From positions 1-48,294 of the forward strand of contig JBBDQU010000085.1 of NCBI GenBank assembly GCA_040905865.1: a DNA stretch of 48,294 nt, given 5' to 3'. Below the pieces are notes generated by a model. It was not told the DNA's origin and did no database searches. It worked only from the letters and a program-made list of their open reading frames with translations. The position numbers and the translations under genes are program-made. Positions 26,671 through 34,238 of the stretch are shown piece after piece. Position 1 is the first letter of the stretch. The number at the start of each line of letters is the position of its first letter. Source of the DNA: Alphaproteobacteria bacterium. Its GTDB lineage: Bacteria; Pseudomonadota; Alphaproteobacteria; UBA8366; GCA-2717185.

Positions 26671-27006
26671 TCAGCCGCCCTCTCCGGGATAAAGCTGTCG
26701 GAAACCGCCCGCCACCCTTGCGACATGCGCGGGGTCGCGGTCGCGCCAGTAGCGGGGATCCCGCATCATGCCGCGCAGTTCGGTTTCCGCGCCGGCGGAA
26801 TCCGGCGAGGGGCCGGGAGTGCCGGCGGCCGCCTCATCGCCTTCGGTCAGCGGCGCGAGGATGTCCCACATCTGCTCGCCGAACGCCTTTGCGAACAGCG
26901 CCGCGACGCGGGGCGTAATGACGTCATCCAGTTCCTGGAGTTCGTCCGCGGTCAGGTTTTCCGTTAGCGCCGCTGCAATTTGCGGCACGACATTTTCATC
27001 ATACAT
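26671..27006 (-). CDS. Small protein sharing the scaffold protein's C-terminal module
   Basis: A 111-residue acidic protein. Its N-terminal part is helical (YDENVVPQIAAALTENLTAD, then ELDDVITPRVAALFAKAFGEQ) and a linker (GDEAAAGTPGPSPDSAG) leads to a C-terminal module LRGMMRDPRYWRDRDPAHVA, ending GGFRQLYPGEGG. The same module ends the adjacent scaffold protein, and the two DNA copies share 21 identical bases. In scaffold proteins the C-terminus contacts the capsid, so this may be a second, small scaffold or assembly factor arising by partial duplication. Function inferred. Confidence 0.7.
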   Translation of the reverse strand: MYDENVVPQIAAALTENLTADELQELDDVITPRVAALFAKAFGEQMWDILAPLTEGDEAAAGTPGPSPDSAGAETELRGMMRDPRYWRDRDPAHVARVAGGFRQLYPGEGG

Positions 27007-27058
27007 ATTTCTGTCTCCTTCGCATTTCGGGTTTCGCGGATGCCGTTCACGGGCGGTT

Positions 27059-27841
27059 TCAGGAACCGCCGGGATACAGCCGGTTGAATCCTTCGCTGAC
27101 CCGGCGAATCACCGATTCGTCGCGGTCGCGCCAGTAGCGCGGGTCACGGATCATCCGCCGCAACGACGCCTCATCGATATGTTCCGCCGCGCCGGCGCCG
27201 CGCAGCACACCGGGTTCTTCGGCGTGCATCAGGCGATGCAGCGACAACACGCCGTCATAGGTCGACGACAGCGAATCGTACACATCGGTCGGAAGGTGGC
27301 GCTTGCCCCAGACGCGCAACTGCCGGCGCATTTCTGCCCAGCGTTCATTGCCGCCGAAATGCCGGGCCAAGCGGGTTTCCTCAAATTCAGCGTCATGGTC
27401 GGTTGCGGCCGCCGACATGACCGGCGTCAGGACATGGGCCGCCAGGTCGTAGACGAGTTGCGCCTGTTCCGTGGTGAATCCGGCATCCTGCAACAGATCG
27501 TCCAGTTCCGGTGCAGGTTCGAACAGCCCGTGGCTCGTGTCGATTTCGTAAAGACCGTGGCCGGGCAATTCCGTGTCGATCGGCCCGGCAGCCAGGGCAT
27601 GGTCCGCTCCGGTTTCCGCTTCGTCCATCCGGGCGGAGAACCGGCGTTCGAGTTCAGCATAGGACTTTGCGAGCATTTCGACCCGGACGGTCCCCGTGTC
27701 GGCATCCCAGAATTTTCCGGGTACGAAATCGGGCCGCGCGTATCCGGACCCGATTGGCGGTTCAGGGGTCACGGCCTCGCTCACGGCGCCGCCCGCGCCG
27801 GGCTCATCGCCTTGGTCCGGGGATATGTCGTCTGACATCAT
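27059..27841 (-). CDS. Capsid assembly scaffolding protein
   Basis: A 260-residue acidic, largely helical protein in the T7 gp9 position (after portal, before capsid). The N-terminus is proline/glycine-rich; the segment PDFVPGKFWDADTGTVRVEM followed by LAKSYAELERRFSAR is typical of podovirus scaffolds. The C-terminus is LRRMIRDPRYWRDRDESVI, then FNRLYPGGS. The start at 27841 is set by AAGGAGG ending 5 nt upstream. That ribosome site overlaps the stop codon of the Bbp19-like gene, so an ATG at 27856 and longer extensions are unlikely. Confidence 0.85.
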   Translation of the reverse strand: MMSDDISPDQGDEPGAGGAVSEAVTPEPPIGSGYARPDFVPGKFWDADTGTVRVEMLAKSYAELERRFSARMDEAETGADHALAAGPIDTELPGHGLYEIDTSHGLFEPAPELDDLLQDAGFTTEQAQLVYDLAAHVLTPVMSAAATDHDAEFEETRLARHFGGNERWAEMRRQLRVWGKRHLPTDVYDSLSSTYDGVLSLHRLMHAEEPGVLRGAGAAEHIDEASLRRMIRDPRYWRDRDESVIRRVSEGFNRLYPGGS

Positions 27842-27852
27842 TGTGTCCTCCT

Positions 27853-28122
27853 TCATGTCAATCGGTTCCGGCCCCGCGCGATCATCGCGCCGATCTGGAT
27901 CACGAGGTGCCGTTGCCCTTCCAGGTGACGCAGTGCCGAATCGCTTGCGTCGGGGCCCAGGACCCTGTCGGTTGTCATCGCGCGAAGCTGCGCCAGAACG
28001 CTGTCGCCATCCGGGCCGGAAAAACACCGCGCGAAGCTTTTTTCGATTTCCGATGACGGGGCGTTGTCCGATGGTCCCTCCGGATTTTCGAACCACCGCC
28101 AGCCCGAACCCGGGTCAGCCAT
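27853..28122 (-). CDS. Bbp19-like phage protein
   Basis: An 89-residue protein with the pattern FARCFSGPDGDSVLAQLRAM, then LGPDASDSALRHLEGQRHLV. These are features of the Bbp19-like family named from Bordetella phage BPP-1 and common beside podovirus portal genes. The role is unknown, probably in head assembly. It overlaps the portal gene by 8 bp and ends 11 bp before the scaffold start. Confidence 0.82.
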   Translation of the reverse strand: MADPGSGWRWFENPEGPSDNAPSSEIEKSFARCFSGPDGDSVLAQLRAMTTDRVLGPDASDSALRHLEGQRHLVIQIGAMIARGRNRLT

Positions 28123-29659
28123 CGAACGGGCCTCCCGCTATCTGTTGCAAGGCGCCCGCTGGCGGGGATTCGGCTATCCGGTCCGGCGGGTTTTCAGCGA
28201 CCTCCTTCCGGATCAGCGTTTCCGGCAGGTTGAACGATCGGGCGATCCAGCGCGCGGTTTTCGGGACATCGAGAACGCCCAGGGCCTCTGGACCGAAGGC
28301 CTGGATTGCTTCCAGCCAGAGCAGCACGCCCTGCGCATCCTGCCGTTTCTGGTTCTGCGCCAGCGGTGACAGATACTGAATTTCGACGCTCCGGCCATCC
28401 ACCGTGACGTCGTCGATTTCGCCGCGGCGGCGCAGGATCGCGAGACCGCGTTCCACGACCGGCGTCAGCAGTTCCGATTGCAGCCGGCCATAGGTCGCGC
28501 CAAGAATCCGGGATATCTCGGCGGATCGTTCCAGCACTTCGGTTGCCGTCATCCGGGGACTGTCCGGCGGCGCCAGCCGGTCGGCCAGGAGGGCGTGGCG
28601 TATCCGGCCGCGCAGGTCTTCCAGAACGAGCTGCGATACGTCGAACCGGCCGGGCGCCTCCAGCGGCGTAAGACCCTTGGAACCGACAGCTTTGGGAATG
28701 ATCGTACCGGGAACCAGTTTGACCGTAGCCGGGTTCAACACGCCGTCGTCATCCGCCTGCCAAATGCCGGAAACGGCGATGGTCGCATTCTTGAGAATCA
28801 GCTCGACAACCTTGTTGGCGGTCTTGATATCCGGCAGGGCCTTCATCACCGGGGAACGCCCGTATATTTCGCCGGGCGCCTTGAGCCACCGGAAATTGAT
28901 GAAGGGCGACCGGGCAAACCGCCCCGATGAGAGCAGCACGGGAAGAACAGACGAGCCCCCGGCGCCTTCGAGCATTGCCTGGTAAAGGTAGCCGCCGTTT
29001 TCCTGCGGGGTAACGGATTCGACGATGGCGTGCCGGGCTTCGTTCCCGGTGCGATCATCTTTACCGATATCGACCGGCAGGATCGTCTTCGGGAACCGGG
29101 TCCGAAGGTCAGCGACTGTCATTTCGGTCCGCCGGAATGTTGAATCGAGTCTGCCGTCCAGCCGTTCCTCGAAGGCCAGTTCGCCCAGTGGCACGGCCAT
29201 GAAGCGGAATGCGCTCGGTTCGCCGGGCGCCGCTTCCTCGAACAGAAGGGACGCCGTCCCCACCGTAATGAGGTCGAGAAATGCCTGGTGAACTTCAACG
29301 TTGAAGTTCGAACGGTCGAAATGCGTCTGCAATACGGCGGCAACATGCTCCAGCGGCTCACCGAGAACGCTGCGATCCTCTTCGGCGAGGTCGCCGCCGC
29401 CCGCGAGGCCGAACCAGCGTGACCAGGGCGGCGTCAACTGGGCGACAAGACTGGCGGCCAGTTGATCGACCGCGTCCGCGGCTGTCGCATCGAACAGACG
29501 ATCAGCGGTTCTGGAGGACGTTTCCGCGCCGGCAAGAACGCCTTCGCGTTGCGGCAGCGCGTATTCGTAACATTGCCGCCACAGGTTTTCCCAGGTATCG
29601 CGCCGGGTTCTGGCGCGCCGGTACCGGGTGGCGATGGCGTCCGGCGAATTCTGGTCCAT
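28115..29659 (-). CDS. Portal (head-tail connector) protein
   Basis: A 514-residue T7 gp8-like portal that would form the dodecameric DNA channel. Features include the N-terminal WENLWRQCYEYALPQREG, RLFDATAADAVDQLAASLVAQLTPPWSRWF (given as two joined pieces of one segment near residue 55-85), the SPFINFRWLKAPGEIYGRSP loop region, and MTATEVLERSAEISRILGA with YGRLQSELLTPVVERGLAIL near the end. The start at 29659 is chosen because the preceding gene stops at 29664; an upstream ATG at 29800 would add arginine-rich sequence antisense in character. Confidence 0.92.
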   Translation of the reverse strand: MDQNSPDAIATRYRRARTRRDTWENLWRQCYEYALPQREGVLAGAETSSRTADRLFDATAADAVDQLAASLVAQLTPPWSRWFGLAGGGDLAEEDRSVLGEPLEHVAAVLQTHFDRSNFNVEVHQAFLDLITVGTASLLFEEAAPGEPSAFRFMAVPLGELAFEERLDGRLDSTFRRTEMTVADLRTRFPKTILPVDIGKDDRTGNEARHAIVESVTPQENGGYLYQAMLEGAGGSSVLPVLLSSGRFARSPFINFRWLKAPGEIYGRSPVMKALPDIKTANKVVELILKNATIAVSGIWQADDDGVLNPATVKLVPGTIIPKAVGSKGLTPLEAPGRFDVSQLVLEDLRGRIRHALLADRLAPPDSPRMTATEVLERSAEISRILGATYGRLQSELLTPVVERGLAILRRRGEIDDVTVDGRSVEIQYLSPLAQNQKRQDAQGVLLWLEAIQAFGPEALGVLDVPKTARWIARSFNLPETLIRKEVAENPPDRIAESPPAGALQQIAGGPFDG

Positions 29660-29663
29660 CCGG

Positions 29664-29870
29664 TTATTCTCCCAGCAAGGATTTCTGACGGCCCGCATTC
29701 GCATGCGGCTGCAGAACGCCGCGGAACGAGGTCGCGATCGTGCCCAGGCGACCCCGGCGCTGGCGTTCCAGCTGTTCCTTTCGGTCCTTCGCCGCCTCAC
29801 CCTCCAGGTCTGGAGGCGGCGGGGGTGGTGGGGGTGGCGGTGGTGACGGTGCGCTGAATAGTCCGCCCAT
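29664..29870 (-). CDS. Small proline-rich phage protein
   Basis: A 68-residue protein: MGGLFSAPS, then a run of eleven prolines, a charged helix (AAKDRKEQLERQRRGRLGTI) and a short end. It lies immediately upstream of the portal gene (2-bp spacing region before the portal ATG). Similar short proteins precede portal genes in alphaproteobacterial prophages. The proline codons form a G/T-rich plus-strand repeat (29813-29850) that could slip. Function unknown. Confidence 0.68.
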   Translation of the reverse strand: MGGLFSAPSPPPPPPPPPPPDLEGEAAKDRKEQLERQRRGRLGTIATSFRGVLQPHANAGRQKSLLGE

Positions 29871-29968
29871 GACGGATTCTCCCTTCGTTACGGATTGCCT
29901 GATTCACATCGGTGTTGGTTGGATCGCCGGAGGCGATTCTCACCAAACACGATCTGATCGAATGAAAA

Positions 29969-29995
29969 CGCCCCGCACGTGATACGCGCGGGGCG
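29969..29995 (-). terminator. Intrinsic terminator / possible attenuator
   Basis: An 8-bp perfect stem (29969-29976 with 29988-29995), 11-nt loop, followed on the minus strand by TTTTCATT. It lies after the 30024-30461 gene and also about 30 nt after the predicted start of transcripts from the promoter at 30030-30058, so that promoter's RNA would meet it at once. Confidence 0.7.
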
Positions 29996-30023
29996 GCGAC
30001 AAGCGGTTCTGTGGCGTTGATAA

Positions 30024-30461
30024 CTAGGATGTATATCCTATTTCACCGCCCATGTCAATTATTTTCATGTTTTGTTCTCGTAAAAAACGACACAGATGCC
30101 ATGGCGTGAGGATCGAGCGCCGATGGATGCCCAGAACGCGCTTTACCGCCTCCACACAGGTAAACGGCCCCCACGGGGCAGGCCTGCGTTGTTCCCGCGA
30201 TACAACCGCCGGCAACACGGTAAATCCCATCTGCCGCATCCATCCGGCAATGTCCTGGCCGTCATTTGCCGGGGTAATGGATATCTCCGTCCTGTCCGAA
30301 AGCGGCTCGTAAAGGATCCAGCAACCGTTGCGCCGCATTGCGAGAAAGCAGTGACGGAAGCCCGGCTTCAGGACCCTCAGCCAAGGCAGGTCGGCGCGAC
30401 CGCTGAAAATGACATAGGCGCGCTCCGGTTCGGCAGGTCCGGCATCAATCGTCTGTTTCAT
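30024..30461 (-). CDS. Conserved phage-cluster protein of unknown function
   Basis: A 145-residue protein with YVIFSGRADLPWLRVLKPGF followed by RHCFLAM, then PWGPFTCVEAVKRVLGI and ILTPWHLCRFLRE. The spacing of a conserved histidine-cysteine pair (RHCF) and a later PFTCVEAVK cysteine suggests a cysteine-protease-like or transglutaminase-like fold, but this is a guess. Start at 30461 by the ATGA overlap with the upstream gene; a start at 30518 would overlap by 60 bp. It belongs to the first transcript of the cluster. Its 3' end carries the promoter at 30030-30058. Confidence 0.78.
   Translation of the reverse strand: MKQTIDAGPAEPERAYVIFSGRADLPWLRVLKPGFRHCFLAMRRNGCWILYEPLSDRTEISITPANDGQDIAGWMRQMGFTVLPAVVSREQRRPAPWGPFTCVEAVKRVLGIHRRSILTPWHLCRFLREQNMKIIDMGGEIGYTS
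30030..30058 (-). promoter_or_regulatory. Promoter with overlapping operator-like palindrome (portal operon)
   Basis: On the minus strand: TTGACA (30058-30053), a 17-nt spacer and TATACA (30035-30030). The palindrome TAGGATGTATATCCTA (plus 30025-30040) covers the -10 box. TTATCAACGCC follows, as at the capsid-leader promoter. The promoter lies inside the end of the preceding gene. Confidence 0.7.
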
Positions 30462-30823
30462 ATCACGATTCCCCGTTCCCGCAAGGGCGCCGTCATGGAA
30501 TCGAGCGCCTCGTCCCATAGTCTGGCGTCCTGAAATTCGCGCTGCCGCCTTGAATCCGGCGCTGCGCAGCGCCGGCCATAGCGAACCAGAACGGATACAT
30601 GTCGATTGCTGAGGCGCCGTTCCCGGTTCATGCGGGATACCACGCTCATGACATCGACCGGTTCGCAGGGACGCGGTGTTTCACCCTGACCGGCGACGAT
30701 TTTGGCGCCGTCATATCGCGCGACCGTTGCCTGAACCGACCACAACCACGCATCTTCAACTGAGTCAAATGGCGTACCATCCAGCGTCGACACGGGCCTG
30801 GGACAGTATCTTTCATGCCGCAT
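30458..30823 (-). CDS. Conserved phage-cluster protein, first gene of the operon
   Basis: A 121-residue basic protein. The stretch DSVEDAWLWSVQATVARYDG followed by AKIVAGQGETPRPCEPVDV, and later RLWDEALDSMTAPLRERGIV, recalls a conserved alphaproteobacterial family of unknown function often found in prophage-like clusters. It is the first minus-strand gene after the divergent regulator; the ribosome site AAAGGAA lies just upstream of the ATG and the promoter at 30883-30910 faces it. It is coupled to the next gene by ATGA. Confidence 0.75.
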   Translation of the reverse strand: MRHERYCPRPVSTLDGTPFDSVEDAWLWSVQATVARYDGAKIVAGQGETPRPCEPVDVMSVVSRMNRERRLSNRHVSVLVRYGRRCAAPDSRRQREFQDARLWDEALDSMTAPLRERGIVI

Positions 30824-30882
30824 TACACATTCCTTTCCGTGTTTAAGAATAGCATTTTCCCTTTTAGGAGGATTATCGCTTG

Positions 30883-30910
30883 AATATATGGTACTTTTAT
30901 CCTATGTCAA
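30883..30910 (-). promoter_or_regulatory. Leading promoter of the phage cluster, with operator half-site
   Basis: On the minus strand: TTGACA (30910-30905), 16-nt spacer, TATATT (30888-30883). The spacer begins TAGGAT, an operator half-site. A fuller imperfect palindrome TAGATTTATTATCCTA lies just upstream at 30918-30933. The intergenic segment is strongly AT-rich and separates the cluster from the divergent S24 regulator. Confidence 0.7.
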
Positions 30911-30917
30911 CATATAT

Positions 30918-30933
30918 TAGATTTATTATCCTA
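30918..30933. promoter_or_regulatory. Operator-like palindrome between regulator and cluster
   Basis: TAGATTTATTATCCTA matches the TAGGAT-N4-ATCCTA pattern at 30025-30040 with one left-arm mismatch. It lies between the divergent promoters and is a candidate binding site of the adjacent HTH/S24 regulator. Confidence 0.5.
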
Positions 30934-30971
30934 GTGCGCTCCTTCAATTTTCCATGTAAGAAGGTGTTCCC

Positions 30972-31604
30972 ATGCTAAGACATCAAGATGTATGGCGAGC
31001 CATAGACAGGCTTGCCGCCGAATACGGATACTCGGCTTCCGGTCTGGCGCGTCGCGCCGGTCTTGACCCAACGACGTTCAATAAAAGCAAACGGATCGCC
31101 CGCGACGGCAAGCCCCGCTGGCCGACCACGGAAAGCATCTCGAAGATTCTGGCCGCGACGAACAGCACGATGGGACAATTCGTCACATTGCTGTCCGACG
31201 GGGTCGAGGGCGGTGTCGTGCATCGTATCCCGGTCATCGGTTATGCGCAGACCGGGCGGCAGGGCTATTTCGACGACGCGGGATATCCGATCGGCAATGG
31301 CTGGGATGAAGTCGATTTTCCGAATATCGGCGACAGTCACGCTTATGCACTGGAAATCAGCGGCGACAGCATGCAGCCCGTCTACCGCGACGGCGACACG
31401 ATCGTCGTCTCGCCGCAGGCGAACGTGCGGCGCGGCGACCGTGTCGTGGTACGGACGAAGGCCGGCGAAATTCTCGCCAAACAACTGGTTCGGCAAACCG
31501 CGAACCGCATTGAGCTGCATTCGATCAACAAGGCGCATGACGACATTACCGTCGCGGCCGAGGATATCGACTGGATGGCCAGAATCGTCTGGGCCAGCCA
31601 GTAG
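30972..31604 (+). CDS. HTH/S24-family transcriptional regulator (LexA/CI-like)
   Basis: A 210-residue regulator with an N-terminal helix-turn-helix domain (WRAIDRLAAEYGYSASGLAR, RAGLDPTTFNKSKR) and a C-terminal S24 peptidase domain. The serine-lysine dyad is visible: Ser133 in EISGDSMQPVYRDGD and Lys170 in GEILAKQLVR. The usual Ala-Gly or Cys-Gly self-cleavage site is not obvious near IPVIGYAQTGRQG. Closely similar proteins occur on many alphaproteobacterial chromosomes, so it may be a host gene rather than a phage repressor. It is divergent from the cluster and the best candidate to control it. Ribosome site AAGAAGG is 7 nt before the ATG. Confidence 0.88.
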   Translation: MLRHQDVWRAIDRLAAEYGYSASGLARRAGLDPTTFNKSKRIARDGKPRWPTTESISKILAATNSTMGQFVTLLSDGVEGGVVHRIPVIGYAQTGRQGYFDDAGYPIGNGWDEVDFPNIGDSHAYALEISGDSMQPVYRDGDTIVVSPQANVRRGDRVVVRTKAGEILAKQLVRQTANRIELHSINKAHDDITVAAEDIDWMARIVWASQ

Positions 31605-31683
31605 GCGCACGGCCCTGCCGGCCGGCGTCACTGGCCTCCGCCACGCCGGAAACACGATCTTCCCGTTTTCCCAGGACTTCGCC

Positions 31684-31998
31684 ATGACCTGTCCGGATTA
31701 TCTTGCGCGGCTTTGTGCAATTGACGCGCGCTACGACGCCGCGCCACCCCGCAATGCCGAATATCTCGCCGCCACGGGCGACACGGCGCATTTCCGCGCA
31801 CAGCGTGCGGCAGCGCAATCCCGCTATTTCGACCAGATGGCCCGCAATGCGCAGCGGGCGATTCAGGCGCAATGCCGGTATCGGACCAGCCACCGGTTCG
31901 GCGCGCGGTTGAGCGCGCTTTCCACCGACCTGCGCAGCGCACGGCGCCAGGGCCTTTGGTGGCACGACCGGAAAACCCAGGCATCGCGTTCCGCCTGA
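31684..31998 (+). CDS. Small hypothetical protein
   Basis: A 104-residue basic protein (CPDYLARLCAIDARYDAAPP, then FDQMARNAQRAIQAQCRYRT). It contains four cysteines. It starts 79 bp after the S24 gene, with AGGA 8 nt before the ATG. Its composition is protein-like rather than frame-shadow-like, but no family is recognised. It could be co-transcribed with the regulator. Confidence 0.45.
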   Translation: MTCPDYLARLCAIDARYDAAPPRNAEYLAATGDTAHFRAQRAAAQSRYFDQMARNAQRAIQAQCRYRTSHRFGARLSALSTDLRSARRQGLWWHDRKTQASRSA

Positions 31999-32162
31999 CA
32001 TCCGCTACGAGGATCGCGAGATGCAGGCCGGACCGGTCACCGCGCGCCAGGGATCTATACTGGCAATTCGCCGGGGAACAGGGAGGCCTCGCGCGTTAAC
32101 CGTTGATTAAGCCGCCTGCTGCAGTTTTGGACGCTCTGTTCGGAAAAAAATGGAGCGCACAC

Positions 32163-32522
32163 ATGGCCAAACTGGATATGGACGGGCCATTCGAGCTGAG
32201 CAACAGGGTGATCGATACCAAAGTCAGCGCCAACCTGATCGGGAACTACGCGCTCGGATACATGAACAGCAACGGCAAGTTTGTCGTCAAGGTGGTCGGC
32301 CGCGCGGATTCCGACCTAAGACGCGAATTGAAGGCCGCACGTAAAAAATATCGCGGCGGGTTCCTGTCCAGGATATTTGGCGGCGAGACCCTGGACAGGT
32401 TCAAATTCTCTTACGCCGATTCGGTGGACGCCGCATATCAGGCCGAATGCCGCGCGTTTGAAGCGTTTGGCGGAACGGCAAAACTGCGTAACAATGTGAA
32501 ACCGGTGCCGCCTACCGCATAG
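32163..32522 (+). CDS. Conserved small protein of unknown function
   Basis: A 119-residue protein: MAKLDMDGPFELSNRVIDTK, then GNYALGYMNSNGKFVVKVVG RSD-like pattern and FKFSYADSVDAAYQAECRAFE. Proteins with this FELSNRVID and YALGY pattern occur in diverse bacteria and resemble a GIY-YIG-like or nuclease-like small fold, but that assignment is unproven. The start at 32163 is preferred (GGAGC 7 nt upstream) to a TTG at 32103. Convergent with lysS, 11 bp apart. Confidence 0.65.
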   Translation: MAKLDMDGPFELSNRVIDTKVSANLIGNYALGYMNSNGKFVVKVVGRADSDLRRELKAARKKYRGGFLSRIFGGETLDRFKFSYADSVDAAYQAECRAFEAFGGTAKLRNNVKPVPPTA

Positions 32523-32533
32523 CGTTTTTTCCG

Positions 32534-34123
32534 TTACGCCACGCTGAGGTCTTCGCCCGCGAGCGCCTTGCGGATCAGCGAGATTGTCTCCGGCACGCCG
32601 TACAGCGCGATGAACGACCCCAGCCGCGGCCCCTGTTCCTGACCGAACAGGATTTCGTACAACGCACCGAACCAGGCACGCAGCGGTTCATATTCATGGC
32701 GCTTGCCGACTTCATAAACCTGGTGCTGGATTTCCTCCGCGGTCGCACCTGCCGGCAGGGCCTGCAGCGTTTCCATCAGGTCATGCAGCGCCGCGTTTTC
32801 ACGCGCATCGGGCGCCCTGTACTTCTTCTGCGGCTTCACGAAGTCCTGGTAATAGCGAATCGCATACCCCACGAGGTCGTCGAGGATACGGTTCTTTTCC
32901 GGCGACGCATCGGGCGCATAACGGGCAATGAATCCCCACAGGACCGCCTTGTCCTCGGTATTGCAGACATTCGCCAGGTTCAGAAGAATTGCGAAGGAAA
33001 GCGGCACGGTTTCCGCCGGCGGCGCCCCGTTATGGATATGCCAGACGGCATTCTGCAGCCTCGCCTCATCCGGTTCCGTCGCGAATTTCGCCACTTGCGA
33101 CAGGTATTCATCGACGTTCCTGGGTATGACGTCGAAATACAACCGCTTCGCCGTATTCGGCTTGCCATACATGAAATAGGCCAGCGAATCGCGGGGCGCG
33201 TATTGCAGCCATTCGTCGATCGTCAGCCCGTTGCCGCGGGACTTGGAAATCTTTTCGCCGTTTTCGTCCAGGAACAGTTCATAGGTGAAGCTTTCCGGCG
33301 GGACGCCGCCCAGCGCACGCACGATCCGGCCCGACAGGCGCACCGAATCGATCAGGTCCTTGCCGGACATCTCGTAATCGACCGACAGCGCATGCCAGCG
33401 CATCGCCCAGTCCGGCTTCCACTGCAGCTTGCAGCGACCGCCCGTCACCGGCGTTTCGATCAACGCGCCATCTTCCCGCTGATAGACGATCGTGCCGGCC
33501 GTGGCATCGGTCTTCACCACGGGCACGGGCAATACCCGGCCGGTATCCTCGCAGACCGGCATGAAGGGGCTGTAAGACTTACGTCGCTCCTCGCGCAGCG
33601 AGGGCAGCATGATCGCCTGCACCGCCTCATAACACTCCAGAACCTTCAGCAGCGACGCATCGAAACGTCCCGCCCTGTAACATTCGGTGGCGCTCAGGAA
33701 TTCGTACTCAAAGCCGTATTCGTCGAGAAACGCGCGAAGACGGGCGTTGTTGTGGGCGCCGAAACTGTCATGCGTTCCGAAGGGGTCGGGCACCGAGGTC
33801 AGGGGCTGGCCTATGAATTCCGCGAGTTTTTCGCCATTGGGAATATTCGTCGGCACGCTGCGCAATCCGTCCATATCGTCGGAAAACGCGAACAGCCGTG
33901 TCGGAATATCCGACAGGCATTCGAACGCCCGCCGCACCATCGTGGTCCGCAGCACCTCACCGAAGGTGCCGATATGCGGCAGCCCGGAAGGACCGTACCC
34001 GGTTTCGAAAAGGACGTATCCTTTCTCGGGCACGGCGCCGCCGACGCGCTTGAGGACACGTCGCGCCTCGACAAATGGCCACGCCTTGGCCTTTTCCGCC
34101 AGTTCCCGCATCGTAATATCCAC
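32534..34123 (-). CDS. lysS: Lysyl-tRNA synthetase, class I
   Basis: Class I lysyl-tRNA synthetase, the archaeal-type enzyme that replaces the class II form in most alphaproteobacteria and in spirochaetes. It has 529 residues. The class I signatures are [13 protein letters not shown] (HIGH motif) near residue 45 and KISKSRGNG (KMSKS motif) near 296. The C-terminal anticodon-binding domain ([20 protein letters not shown]) is complete. Some databases use lysK for this form. A 115-bp gap separates it from the divergent helicase gene. Confidence 0.95.
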   Translation of the reverse strand: MDITMRELAEKAKAWPFVEARRVLKRVGGAVPEKGYVLFETGYGPSGLPHIGTFGEVLRTTMVRRAFECLSDIPTRLFAFSDDMDGLRSVPTNIPNGEKLAEFIGQPLTSVPDPFGTHDSFGAHNNARLRAFLDEYGFEYEFLSATECYRAGRFDASLLKVLECYEAVQAIMLPSLREERRKSYSPFMPVCEDTGRVLPVPVVKTDATAGTIVYQREDGALIETPVTGGRCKLQWKPDWAMRWHALSVDYEMSGKDLIDSVRLSGRIVRALGGVPPESFTYELFLDENGEKISKSRGNGLTIDEWLQYAPRDSLAYFMYGKPNTAKRLYFDVIPRNVDEYLSQVAKFATEPDEARLQNAVWHIHNGAPPAETVPLSFAILLNLANVCNTEDKAVLWGFIARYAPDASPEKNRILDDLVGYAIRYYQDFVKPQKKYRAPDARENAALHDLMETLQALPAGATAEEIQHQVYEVGKRHEYEPLRAWFGALYEILFGQEQGPRLGSFIALYGVPETISLIRKALAGEDLSVA

Positions 34124-34238
34124 CGTTTTGAAGGTGCCGGAAACTAGTCTCGGGCTGTTCGGGCGTCAACCGGCCTTCACGTCCGGCAATGTATCGCATC
34201 GTCGCCAAGGCGGTCGGGCAGGGGTATGATAGCCGGTA

